Shown here: positions 14,601-24,551 of the stretch, piece by piece | Position numbering within the stretch: the stretch's first letter is position 1 | Layout of the letters: each line of letters begins with the position of its first letter | Assembly (NCBI RefSeq): GCF_963676685.1 | Contig: NC_092346.1 | Location: forward strand, 46,869,289 to 46,933,288 | From: Mytilus edulis | Lineage: Eukaryota > Mollusca > Bivalvia > Mytilida > Mytilidae | DNA length: 64,000 nt | Reading direction: 5' to 3' | Translations under genes and position numbers: made by a program | The notes under the pieces: model-generated | Database searches by the model: none | What the model saw: the letters and a program-made list of their open reading frames with translations, nothing else | Told to the model about the DNA's origin: nothing

Positions 14601-15208
14601 TGGATGGCAGAGGCGGCTTTAGGGAAAAAATTTGGTTGCTTATATAGGGAAATACTGAAGCATGACTGGAGTGGGCCCCCTCTTATGTCAGTCAGTGGGC
14701 CCCCATCTATGAAAAATTCTGGATCCGCCACTGGGATGCGATGATTACATTTACCTGTTGCTAACTTTGTATTTACATCCCATATTCTGTTGTGCTGTTT
14801 TCCTGTTGGTATGGCATTGATGTTTTTACAACTTTGGTTGACACATAAAACTTTCAAGACAGCAGCCAGGCCACATGTTGTTATGTTTAAACAGTTTTGT
14901 AAAGAGAGTGGAAGACCACATTGTTTGCACGCAGCGAGATGATCTGCCAATACCCCAAGTTCTACGACCCTTCTTCCATTTCTCCAGCTGTCGTCTGATG
15001 TTATGTTAACATTGTTTTCATCTACGACTTCCTCATTTATAAAATTTGACAGGTCTGGTTGTTTATATGAAGACGATGGATATGAAGTTGTATATGCATG
15101 ATCTAGTAATACTGTTCGAGCCGTTTGTCTGATGTTCTGACCCTTCCTAATTGACGCAATTTTCTGTTTTTGTTTACAAGACAAAAATCCGTGTCTAAAC
15201 CTCCCCAT
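5696..15208 (-). CDS. Mutator-like transposase fused to DEDDh exonuclease, 7 exons, 874 aa
   Basis: Exons read on the minus strand: 15208-14755, 12613-12433, 11679-11600, 10850-10060, 8568-8429, 7230-7040, 6483-5696. All introns are GT-AG and phases 1,2,1,0,2,1 close exactly to 2625 nt with one terminal stop. Residues 1-502 look like the metazoan Mutator-like transposase domain. Cysteines C94/C97 and C122/C127 suggest one zinc knuckle, and C261/C264/H277/C279 a second. Candidate DDE residues are D222 (VDAG), D315 or D317 (VGDEDAT) and E460 (GNESFN). Residues 600-770 form a DEDDh 3'-5' exonuclease: D606 and E608 (FFDIEATG), D697 (GHNVQTYD), H755 and D760 (AHRADEDVDAL). The C-terminal tail recalls the exonuclease-like region of vertebrate PML isoform I (from memory). 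The start is the first ATG of the open frame, MGRFRHGF. The protein probably acts on DNA in the nucleus. It could be an intron-bearing autonomous transposon or a domesticated host gene; I saw no terminal inverted repeats around it. Confidence 0.85.
7517..8074. mobile_element. TTAA-flanked MITE in intron 5 of the transposase-exonuclease gene
   Basis: TTAA at 7517-7520 and 8071-8074. Ends GGGGGCTCCTGGGTAT and GTACCCACGAGCCACC are imperfect inverted repeats. No ORF. The ends are unlike those of the 3727 element. Confidence 0.7.
8608..10059. other. Intron 4 of the transposase-exonuclease gene
   Basis: AT-rich, with no repeat or exon recognised. The plus-strand frames at 8966-9459 have low-complexity composition and no motif. 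Confidence 0.6.
11050..11538 (-). repeat. Two CAATCATACCACATC-type repeat copies in intron 3
   Basis: 11050-11300 and 11447-11538 both begin with GAAGATGTGGTATGATTGCC and run in the same direction; the second is cut off after ~90 bp. They sit in intron 3 of the transposase-exonuclease gene. Confidence 0.7.
11948..12070 (-). repeat. Short Penelope-like 3' UTR fragment
   Basis: Only the terminal ~120 bp of the UTR (TTAAAATTGAGAATGGAAAT to the GGGTCTTCAATG block) is present, in intron 2 of the transposase-exonuclease gene. A still smaller diverged end (GGTTGTTGTCTTTTTGACA) is at 41640-41690 on the plus strand. Confidence 0.7.
12720..13101 (+). repeat. CAATCATACCACATC-type repeat, diverged
   Basis: Older copy in intron 1 of the transposase-exonuclease gene: CATGTCTAACCGCACC, GTTGAAGGACGTACAGTG and TTTGCAATCATACCACTC blocks remain. 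Confidence 0.55.
14040..14193. mobile_element. MITE with GGCTCGGATCCAGGGGGG end
   Basis: CTCGGATCCAGGGGGGTT at the left and GGATTCGCCCCTG at the right are loosely inverted. The interior has repeated AACCCCCCTTT blocks. It resembles a common invertebrate GGATCC-type MITE and lies in intron 1 of the transposase-exonuclease gene. Confidence 0.55.
14607..14733. mobile_element. MITE with CAGAGGCGG/CCGCCACTG ends in intron 1
   Basis: Inverted relative of the element at 26599, with a GGATG target duplication (14602-14606 and 14734-14738). It lies 21 bp beyond the exon 1 donor of the transposase-exonuclease gene. Reading through that donor would add a MITE-encoded tail, which is why an unspliced frame appears to extend to 14567. 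Confidence 0.75.
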
Positions 15209-16300
15209 TGAATAATGATCTTATAAAAATAGCATCGATGTATATTAAAAGTAAATAAGATATAAAAGTTTGATGTAAAATGGTTAAAAAATGTTCAAAT
15301 ATACTGGTAAACGATCTGTTGACGGGTCTTCTGATGTCGTCTGGTGTCAATGTAAACAATGCCGGAAATAGGCGAAATACCGCGTAAATATTATTGTCGT
15401 ATATTCTGGATTAATTTGACATTTAAAATTGATTTAAAATCAAAATTTCACTAAAAATAAGGTAAGATATAATATCTGATAACTTTGAGTCAAATACATT
15501 GTTTTAAATTTATAAAAAATAAAAAATATATTACGGCATTCGTTCTCAACTACGGTGCGCAAACGGTGTCAAAATAATGAGTAGCGAACATCCTTAAAAG
15601 TAGATTTGCCTTTTTTCTCTCTGAGCCATGATGTTGAATTTTCTGTTCAGGCAGTATGGGATAAAGGGGATAAAAAAAAGCACAGTTGATCGCTGCAACA
15701 TGTACATCGAAAATATCAATTGATAAAAAAAATCAGAGGTAAATTTTCTATGCATTAATAATCTGCAGCCTCTACAAATGATTGACTTTTAAATGAATGA
15801 CGAGATATGATTGGTCCAATTTTTCAACGACCCTTACAACAATGACACCATTCAAAATTGTACTAGTTAATTCGTTTGAAGAGGCTTCACATTATTCATG
15901 GTGAACCTGAATTTAACAAGTTTAATAGAAATTTAAAAGATCGTAAAAAGGTATTATACCAGTAAGATCCAGTAAAATAGGAGATAGGAGGATTGCTACA
16001 TCGACAATCCTACATTTTTTAAAGCAATTGACATCGGTTAACTTTGAAAGGACATAACCCTACTATAACGAGTCTTCGAATCTCTTCAGAATTTGCGAAT
16101 TTTGTGTTGTCGTTTCTTTGCTGAAACAGTTGAGATAATCTGATAATGTAAGAGAGGCAAAACTGGTGATTCTACTATTATACTTCTGATGAATAAAATC
16201 ATTGAATATTATTTTCTTGCTTAAGATATTTATCAACCTCATTTGAATGTGACCCACCGAATTAGACTTAACACGTCGGTAGCCACTTGCAGAGCTGCGA
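15209..16300. other. 5' flank of the transposase-exonuclease gene
   Basis: Probable promoter side. 15301-15380 and 15535-15580 are less AT-rich and contain several CpGs. No TATA box or other exon could be assigned with confidence. Confidence 0.5.
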
Positions 16301-16324
16301 TCACCACGGTTTTTTCGGTCCTAC

Positions 16325-16436
16325 TAAAAAGCGCCTGTGAGCGCCCGGGTGACGAAAAAGCGCCAGGGAACAAAAAAAAAGCGCCCGGGGAAGAAAAATA
16401 GCGCCGGGGAAGGGAAAAAAGCGCCCGGGAGAATAA
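16325..16436. repeat. Degenerate minisatellite of AAAAAGCGCCCGGG units
   Basis: Five imperfect 18-28 bp units alternate poly-A with AGCGCCCGGG. This is a GC-rich island in AT-rich surroundings. It also supports a spurious minus-strand frame. Confidence 0.75.
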
Positions 16437-17038
16437 AATAATTTTATAACAACAATTGTTTTCCTGAATAAAAAAAAAACCATTGCTTGTTTAGATGGGG
16501 ATATGAACGATGCTTCATCTAAAGTGTGTATAGCTAGTGTTGTATAGTCACTGTTTTACATTATAGATTTCAAAATTTTATATAGGTAAGTAAGTAAATA
16601 TAAACAATAGTATATGGGTCATTTTCAAAAAATGTCGAATTTTGAAATTGAAAAAATTATTAAAAGTTACTTATTCAAGCAACCCTCTACATAAGCAAAT
16701 CAAAACAAACAGTACTTTAAGAACAACATATTAAAAGATGCAATCTTAATGATGTCATAAAAGAATATGTTGAAACATTTTTTGATCGGTGGTACATTAT
16801 TTTGTCTATCCTGTTACCATTTTCAAAAGAAATTTTGGGTTATTAAGAAAAGGTTTAGATAAAATGTTAAGCTTGTTTTACGTAGTCAATTAGATGGTTT
16901 TAAAGAGAATACTTCTATATATATTCATTCTGTAATATAATAGATTATTTGCCAATTTTCCAGGTTGTACTGAAAAATGCCTCTAAAAAATGGTTTTCAA
17001 AGGTAATAAAAATTACCACCAGTAATGCAAGTCTAAGA

Positions 17039-17386
17039 TATGCGTTTACTTTTCTACATTGGTTAGAGGTATAGGGGGAGGGTTGAGTTCTCACAAACAT
17101 GTTTAACCCCGCCGCATTTTTGCGCCTGTCCCAAGTCAGGAGCCTCTGGCCTTTGTTAGTCTTGTATTATTTTAATTTTAGTTTCTTGTGTACAATTTGG
17201 AAATTAGTATGGCGTTCATTATCACTGGACTAGTATATATTTGTTTAGGGGCCAGCTGAAGGACGCCTCCAGGTGCGGGAATTTCTCGCTACATTGAAGA
17301 CCTGTTGGTGACCCTCTGCTGTTGTTTTTTATTTGGTCGGGTTGTTGTCTCTTTGACGCATTCCCCATTTCCATTCTCAATTTTAA
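17039..17386 (+). repeat. 5'-truncated Penelope-like 3' UTR, copy 1
   Basis: Nearly the same sequence as the reverse complement of the UTR at 47662-48010. It contains TTTAACCCCGCCGCATTTTT, GGCCAGCTGAAGGACGCC and the 3' terminus CCATTCTCAATTTTAA. It is inserted inside the 33-bp-TIR transposon at 16611-18482. Confidence 0.8.
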
Positions 17387-17527
17387 GATAGCAATTTATA
17401 TTGTTCGGCATTTTTTCACCCTTTCAAATAAACCCAACATCAAGTTAATCCCTCATAAGTTAGTTTACTTTTCTCTTTATTTCGATGGTAACAGGAACGT
17501 ACGTTTCTGATATATCACTTTACAAAA

Positions 17528-17562
17528 GTCTATCCTGTTACCTTTTTGTCTATCCTGTTACC
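17528..17562. repeat. Tandem pair of GTCTATCCTGTTACC
   Basis: Two perfect 15-nt copies at 17528-17542 and 17548-17562, 20 bp apart. Further copies are at 16804-16818 (+), 17706-17719 (+), 17739-17752 (-), 17896-17910 (-, one mismatch) and 18085-18099 (-, one mismatch). Confidence 0.85.
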
Positions 17563-17703
17563 GATAACAGTATTGCACTTGCGAATGCTTAATTGGGAAT
17601 ATTAAGACGTTATAACCTTAAGATGAGTTCAAACAACGAAATATTTCATTCGTTTTGCACCTATATATTAAGATAAAAAAATTAACGACGTTTTTGTCTA
17701 CAA

Positions 17704-17754
17704 TTGTCTATCCTGTTACTGTAACCATAGCAACCATAGTAACAGGATAGACAA
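17704..17754. repeat. Perfect 17-bp-stem inverted repeat built from the GTCTATCC motif
   Basis: TTGTCTATCCTGTTACT at 17704-17720 is the exact complement of 17738-17754, with a 17-nt loop. It lies inside the 16611-18482 transposon at the point where motif orientation flips. Confidence 0.9.
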
Positions 17755-18482
17755 ATTTCTTTGTTTTTGTTTGCTGTTGTGAAATAATTACTCCCTTTGG
17801 TGAAGTGATTTATGTTTTTCCATTGTGAATTTGGTTTCCAGCACGTTATTGCACTTTTTACAAGTATACTGTTGGTGTAATTAATCAAAATTGGTGGTAA
17901 CAGCATAGACATGAAAAAAAGTACGCTCTATTTTTTTCACTTAATGTCTTGAAATTTCTTTTCTCTACAATTTCGTTCAAGAAACGAGGCGTTTTAAATG
18001 TAAAGATTACTTTGCACTTTTGAGATCAACACTGACTGATTCAATATTCATAGGGAGAATAATTTAACGGCTGGTTTAAGTAGCGGTAACAGGAAAGACA
18101 TGAACCTCCTGTACGCTGATTCAATTTAATTTGTAGATAATATGTTACATACAATGATAAAGAAGCTACGATTTTTCGTTAGAGTAATATTTAACGATCT
18201 TAAAAAGTCCCTTTTGCAGATATCAAGGCGATCAGAAAATCGCAAAAAAATCATTTCAAATGTGTTTTTCTGACAATGTACGCAGACAAATACCCCCAAA
18301 ATTGGTCTTAAATGCAGTTTAATCTTATCAAAATAGATGTAAGGTGTGTTTATTATTAATGTTCTGAATCACAAATCCGACAAGCTTTCATTTAAACCAT
18401 TACAACTGAAATTTCCATTAGAAATGAAAAAATTAGCATGGGTGTACTGAAAATTCGACATTTTTTGAAAATGACCCATATA

Positions 18483-19288
18483 GAAAAATCATGAACGATA
18501 TTGTCCCCGATCAAAACGTATATTTCGATATTTAACGATAATCAGTGGCGGAGGTCTAATATTCGCAACTGTTTTAATAACGGTACATGTATAATACTGC
18601 TGTAATAACTACATACTCGTGGCAAATATAAACAACACAAACATAATCTTAGTTTGCCGACAGCCCGTCATGCTCGATGGACGCCAGATTGTATTATAAA
18701 TATTTACAAATATTAATATCATCATTAATACCATTACAATGCATATTCAAACATCATACAATTCAAATGTACATATTATCCTAAATACACCAAAACCAAA
18801 CTTCCGACTAAATGCACCCCTTCATAGACGGTCAAGGCCGGCCAGGAACAACTAGAGATAAAACGATATAATCGACCAAAATTCTCAAGTGCGCAATCCC
18901 GTCTCCAGGGTCAGGTGCTCTGACCTACACCTCAAACATGTGTGTACTGGCAAATTGAATGCAGAAAAAAAATCAACGTATATACATGTACATCAAAAAT
19001 TAAAGTTGAGTGTTCACTCGTTGCACGACACCTAGAAAGTGACCCTATGCTTTACTACCAGAAAGTATACCCATTGGTCACTACGTGTGACCCTATTATA
19101 TATTCATACGACCCGTACCCGTCAATACAATATTTTCCCGCTATACTAAACGAAACGCGGGAAAACACAATTATTTGCTGATTTATCATGTGTAACTCTT
19201 TTAATTTTGGTTAAGTTAATATCTATCTGTGAAATTTAAGTTGGTTTTGCAATTTCCATTTTGATATCGTTTTTTAAAAACATGTTTT
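18483..19288. other. Unassigned intergenic DNA
   Basis: Nothing recognisable. The plus-strand frame at 18942-19181 has no domain or splice context. Confidence 0.5.
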
Positions 19289-20120
19289 TAGCTCACCAGG
19301 CCCGAAGGGCCATGTGAGCTTTTCTGATCACTTTGCGTTCGTCGTCCGTCGTCGTCGTCGTCGTCGTCCGTCGTCGTCGTCGTCGTCCGTCGTCGTCGTC
19401 GTCGTCGTCGTCAGTCGTCGTTGTCGTCGTCGTCCGTCGTCGTCGTCGTCCGTCGTCGTCGTCGTCGTCCGTCGTCGTCGTCGTCATCGTCGTCGTCCGT
19501 CGTCGTTGTCGTCGTCCATCGTCGTCCGTCGTCGTCGTCGTCGTCGTCCGTTGTCGTCGTCGTCGTCCGTTGTCGTCGTCGTCGTCCGTTGTCGTCGTCG
19601 TCGTCCGTTGTCGTCGTCGTCGTCGTCTATTAACTTTTACAAAAATCTTCTCCTCTGAAGCTACTGAGCCAAATTAATCCAAACTTGGCCACAATCATAT
19701 TTGGGGTATGTAGTTTAAAAAATGTGTCCGATGACCCGACCAACCAACCAAGATGGCCACCATGGCTAAAAATAGAACATAGGGGTAAAATGCAGTTTTT
19801 GGCTTATAACTGAAAAACCATAGCATTTAGAGGAAATCTGAAAGGGGGTAAATTTGTTTATCAGGTCAAGATCTATCTGCCCTGTTTCAGATGAATTGGA
19901 CAACCCGTTGTTGGGTTGCTGCCCCTGAATTGGTAATTTTAAGGAAATTTTGCTGTTTTTGTTATTATCTTGAATATTTTTATAGATAGAGATAAACTGT
20001 AAACAGCAATAATGTACAGCAAAGTAAGACCTAAAATTAAGTCAATATGAGCAAAATGGTCAATTGACCCCCTAAGGAGTTATTGTCCTTTATAGTCAAT
20101 TTTTAACAATTTAATATTCA
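19289..20120 (+). repeat. GCTCACC-hairpin repeat with expanded CGT tract, truncated
   Basis: The end hairpin is at 19290-19320, then a CGT-rich tract to about 19630, then the body (CAACCCGTTGTTGGGTTGC at 19901). It is truncated where Penelope UTR copy 2 begins. Confidence 0.75.
19337..19630 (+). repeat. CGT/CGTCC trinucleotide tract
   Basis: About 290 bp of CGTCGTCGTC broken by CGTCC and TTGTCGTC variants. Long Arg/Ser/Val or Asp/Thr frames in several registers are by-products of this tract, not genes. Confidence 0.95.
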
Positions 20121-20484
20121 ACGTATTGTTGTGCGTTTACTTTTCTACATTGGCTAGAGGTATAGGGGGAGGGTTGAGATCTCACAAACATGTTTAACCC
20201 CGCCGCATTTTTGCGCCTGTCCCAAGTCAGGAGCCTCTGGCCTTTGTTAGTCTTGTATTATTTTAATTTTAGTTTCTTGTGTACAATATGAAAATTAGTA
20301 TGGCGTTCATTATCACTGAACTAGTCTAGTATATATGTTTTTAGGGGCCAGCTGAAGGACGCCTCCGGGTGCGGGAATTTCCCGCTACATTGAAGACCGG
20401 TTGTTGACCTTCTGCTGTTGTTTTTTTTCTATGGTCGGGTTTTTGTCTCTTTGGCACATTCCCCATTTCCATTTTCAATTTTAA
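20121..20484 (+). repeat. 5'-truncated Penelope-like 3' UTR, copy 2
   Basis: Same UTR, about 95% like copy 1 by eye, starting a few bases further 5' and ending TTTTCAATTTTAA. It begins exactly where the GCTCACC-hairpin repeat (19289-20120) stops. Confidence 0.8.
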
Positions 20485-20799
20485 ATAATACTTATAAATA
20501 AAAGTTCATCTGAATTTTCTCGACTTGTCAATTATTATTTACAAAACTACATCTCGACTCCCACTTCTCTTTAAGTAAAAACCTTGAAAATTATTGGAAA
20601 CAAGGCATGTGACCTTGTGACTATTTGGTTTTCCAAATTCAAAAGTTTTATGATAATGTGACGAATATTTGATCTTGGGTAATACAAAAATCCGGATTGT
20701 GTAACTTTTCAAAGTAATCTTATATTTACTGGTTTTCTCCATTAAATTGACTTATTGTGAAATTATATCTCCAACAGATCAGAAATTATCTTGTGCAAA

Positions 20800-21390
20800 C
20801 CCCAGTGAGGCGAGTGGTTAAAGTAGTGCATCTGTTGCATCACTAGCCTGATAGTAACCTCTATTGACTGGGATTGTCATTTGTCTTGCCGAGTGGTTAA
20901 AGTAGTTCATCTGTTGCATCACTAGCCTGATAGTAACCTTTGTTGACTGGGATTGTCATTTGTCTTACCGAGTGGTTAAAGTAGTTCATCTGTTGCATCA
21001 CTAGCCTGATAGTAACCTCTATTGACTGGGATTGTCATTTGTCTTGCCGAGTGGTTACAGTTGTTCATCTGTTGCATCACTAGCCTGATAGTAACCTATA
21101 TTGACTGGGATTGTCAGTTGTCTTGCCGAGTGGTTAAAGTAGTTCATCTGTTGCATCACTAGCCTGATAGTAACCTATATTGACTGGGATTGTCATTTGT
21201 CTTGCCGAGTGGTTAACGTAGTTCATCTGTTGCATCACTAGCCTGATAGTAACCTATATTGACTGGGATGGTAATTTTTCTTGCCAACTGTCGGTTGTTC
21301 CTCCTACGATAAAAACTTACCGCAACTATATAGCCAGTAGTTTTGAAAGTGACGTTAAACACAAACACAAAAATCAATCAATCAATTTTA
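20800..21390 (+). mobile_element. tRNA-derived SINE with expanded head
   Basis: The head units (20812-21285) run into a conserved body (CTTACCGCAACTATATAGCC, GTGACGTTAAACAC) and a 3' tail of AATCAATCAATCAA at 21370-21387. These are the usual parts of a molluscan tRNA-SINE as I remember them. Confidence 0.65.
20812..21285 (+). repeat. Six tandem 79-bp units (amplified SINE head)
   Basis: Units start at 20812, 20891, 20970, 21049, 21128 and 21207, each GAGTGGTTAAAGTAGT...CTTGCC, with only scattered substitutions. The unit has an A-box-like GCGAGTGGTTAAAG but no good B box. It is followed directly by a SINE-type tail. Confidence 0.9.
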
Positions 21391-21828
21391 TCGCATTAGA
21401 TCACTACGGGTGTATGTAGTCCGTGTGATATTGGGAAAAGTATGTCTTTGTCTTCCACTTGGTTGTGTATTTCAAAATATTAAATAAACACACTAAAAAA
21501 GGCATAAAAATGAAGGTAGGGTGAATAATTTTAAAACTCTTTAATGTATCTGGTCTATTCAATAATGGGATTAATGATGTATTTCCCTTTCACGGTTATA
21601 AGTTTATTAATAACCCTCTCCACAAACATTGGGAATATACCTAAATGAGCTAGTATCTCAACAACACAAATAAACCTAAAAGATATCAAGTCATTGCAAT
21701 AATTACATTTGTCGTTCCGTATTTAGTTGAAATTGCTAGAAAACTCGTATTTTACATAACGGTGTTGTAATCGTCTTAAACATGAAAATATATAATCTTA
21801 AAATAGGATAATAAATTTTGGCACACAT

Positions 21829-22110
21829 TCATATAAAAAAAGAAGTGGTTTGATTGCCAATGAGATTACTCTCCACAAAATACCAAAATTACACAGAAAT
21901 TAACAACTATAGGTCACCTTACGACCTTCAACAATGAGCAAAGCCTATACCGCATAGTCAGCTATAAAATGCCCCGAAATGACAATGTTAAACAATTCAA
22001 ACGAGAAAACTAACGGCCTTATTTATGTAAAAAATAAATAAACGAAAAACAAATATATAAACAAACGACAACCACTGAATTACAGGCTCCTGACTTGGGA
22101 CAGGCACATA
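21829..22110 (-). repeat. CAATCATACCACATC-type repeat
   Basis: TATAAAAAAAGAAGTGGTTTG start, then the tract seen at 47392 in reverse, ending near GACTTGGGACAGGCAC. Confidence 0.65.
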
Positions 22111-24079
22111 CATACATCTCATAATGTGTATGACGTCTTAAATAACAGTAAATTTGTTTGACGTGTGCTGGCTTATGAATTTTACTTGTTGTTGTTGGCT
22201 TTGAACTATCTTTCATTAATTTTGAGTGTTTCGGATCGGTATTTAATTTTTTTTATGTTTTACTATTTTTTTGATAGTTATTCATTCTTTGTGACGATTT
22301 TATGAGTCGACCGCTTTCCAACTGATTTTTATACATATGTGGACTATGACTTTCCTAATAACATACATTAAAGGAAAGAACATACATTCTGAGTCTATAT
22401 TTACTATATTTGCCGTATACGGTACAGGAAATGCTTACCTTTCCGGAGCACCTGATTTCACTCCCGGTTTTTAGTGGAGTTCGTGTTGTTTCTTAATTAT
22501 TATTTATAACTGTTGATGTAAATGTTCTTTGGTTTTTGAGTCTTTGTTTACTCCTTGGTTTTGATTGTTATTGTCTACTAAATAGATATGTTGGTCATTT
22601 ATTTTGTGAAAGAGTTAACGAACAGCTGGGAATATTCTGATGGTAAATGCTGACTAGTACAAATAAATAAGAATATATAGGTTGTAGGAAAAATCTATCC
22701 AAACGATCATTATGTGAACATCAAGTCAATATATATATATAAAAAAAGAGTACACAAAGTTTGTAGTTTGTTTGATATTCAAAATACGAGACGCAGCTTC
22801 AATCTACATGTTCGTACTTGTTTACGGCTGGTCCATTGTCGGAGCCAACTTACTGTTGGGTGGAAATAGAACAAAGTAACACTAACGGTACCAACTGCAA
22901 TGCCTAAGATGCGCTTTTCGACAATAAATGACTCTACAGTTATAGCCAAAATATTTGAAAATCTTGAATAAAAAGAAAAGCTTTTATACCAAACAGGACA
23001 GCATGTGCAGCCAATACCGGGCATTTAAAACTTTTCAGGAGGGAGATATATTCCAGAATCCAAAATCAGTTCTAAAATCTTGTAACAGCAACTTTCAATA
23101 ATACAATTTTCGTGTGTTCATGCCATATCCGAAGTATTGGCTACTGGGCGGATGATCACACCAGCAGAAATTAATTTATGGACCAAGAAGTAGTATAATT
23201 ACAAAAAAATAGCTATTAGAAGAGAGGTGATATTCTCTGTTGTGCCAATTTTCAAGTTCATCATGGGATGTTTCAGCAAAATCTTAAATAAATCTCAAAA
23301 GTATACACCTAGTTAGATATATTTCAGATGCAAGAAATAGTATTAATAGTTTCCGAAAACGATTGTTCAAGTATAACTCATTATCGATGCTTGCAACATC
23401 TATAGATCATGAATTTATTAATTATCTACCAATCTGTATTTTTGTTGGTATACTAATTTTAATCAAGACATAAATAAAGGCAACAGTAGTATACCGCTGT
23501 TCAAAACTCATAAATCCATGGACAAAAAAAAAAAAAAAAATCGGGGTAACAAACTAAAACCGAGGGAAACGCATTAAATATAAAAGGAGAACAACGACAT
23601 AACACTAAAATGTAACACACATAGACAAAATCCCACGAGAATAACAAATATAACATATATATATATATAACATAACTGATATTCCCCAACAAACTACATA
23701 AGAAAACATTACCAAAATATCGCAACAAATAGTATAACTTTTGTAACTTTGGGCTCACATTTTAAAATCATTTGGTGTAGCATTTACGCATATTTAAATG
23801 AACATTTTTACCGAGTATAAGCTACAATATATACATTTGACAATTCATAAATTAATTGTCCAACGGCAATACGTAATAACATCGGTAATATATCATAATT
23901 TTTTATGACCAAAATATTTGTAAATCTTAAAGAAATACTAATACACCAAGCAGGCTAAAATATAAAGCCCAAACAGGGCAAAACTTTAAATCGAAACCGA
24001 GCAATAAATTAGAGCTTTCAGGATAGAGATATATTCCTGAACTCATAAAAAGTTCTAAAATCTTGTAAAAGCACCCTTT

Positions 24080-24551
24080 AGGTGTCATACCACCAATTAA
24101 AAGTCCCTATCTGTTCAACCAAATTTTGCAATTTTCACAGCTTTCTAAATATTTTACTTTAAGTTTAACTTCATAGAAACTAGGTATATCCTGAATTGTA
24201 CAGGTGTCACCTTTCTGCATGCCAATTTTCAACATACATTCAAAATCATATAAGAAGGCAGAGAGCTTCCGAAAGGAGGTACCACTAAAAATAACCCCTG
24301 GTTTTCTGGAAATCTTAAATTAGTATACTATGGAGCGCATTAATACTCAATTTTTAATGCAAACGCATAGACAGGTAAATTTTGGCTCAAAATGGTCTTA
24401 ATATATTTCTCTTTCAACAAAATTTTCATTTCTGCAAATTTGTTAGTTAGTTTAGGTGAACAATGACATCAAATGCACTTTTTTTTTGTCCGAGTAGGCC
24501 TACTTTCACATACGTTCTAAATTTGAGGTAGTAATTGGTGGTATGACACCT
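24080..24551. repeat. 472-bp TIR-bounded repeat, left copy
   Basis: Starts AGGTGTCATACCACC and ends GGTGGTATGACACCT. It differs from the right copy at a handful of bases (for example GCAATTTTC versus GCCATTTTC). No ORF. Confidence 0.9.

Larger units (their letters stand above)
16611..18482. mobile_element. Non-autonomous DNA transposon with 33-bp TIRs
   Basis: 16611-16643 and 18450-18482 are perfect 33-bp inverted copies (TATATGGGTCATTTTCAAAA at the outer end), with TA at the tips, compatible with a TA target duplication. The interior has no ORF but carries seven copies of GTCTATCCTGTTAC or its complement. A Penelope UTR (17039-17386) is nested inside; without it the element is about 1.5 kb. 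Confidence 0.7.

Noticed and set aside
14567..14754. Longer C-terminal end for exon 1 of the transposase-exonuclease gene
   Set aside because: The extra residues come from intron and MITE sequence beyond a good donor (ACAG|GTAAAT), and splicing there restores family-like sequence.
19293..19677. Several overlapping frames of Arg/Ser/Val or Asp/Thr runs
   Set aside because: They are translations of the CGT trinucleotide tract in different registers and overlap on both strands.
20812..21285. CRISPR-like array or tRNA cluster
   Set aside because: The 79-bp units are contiguous with no spacers and do not fold as a tRNA; they join a SINE tail.
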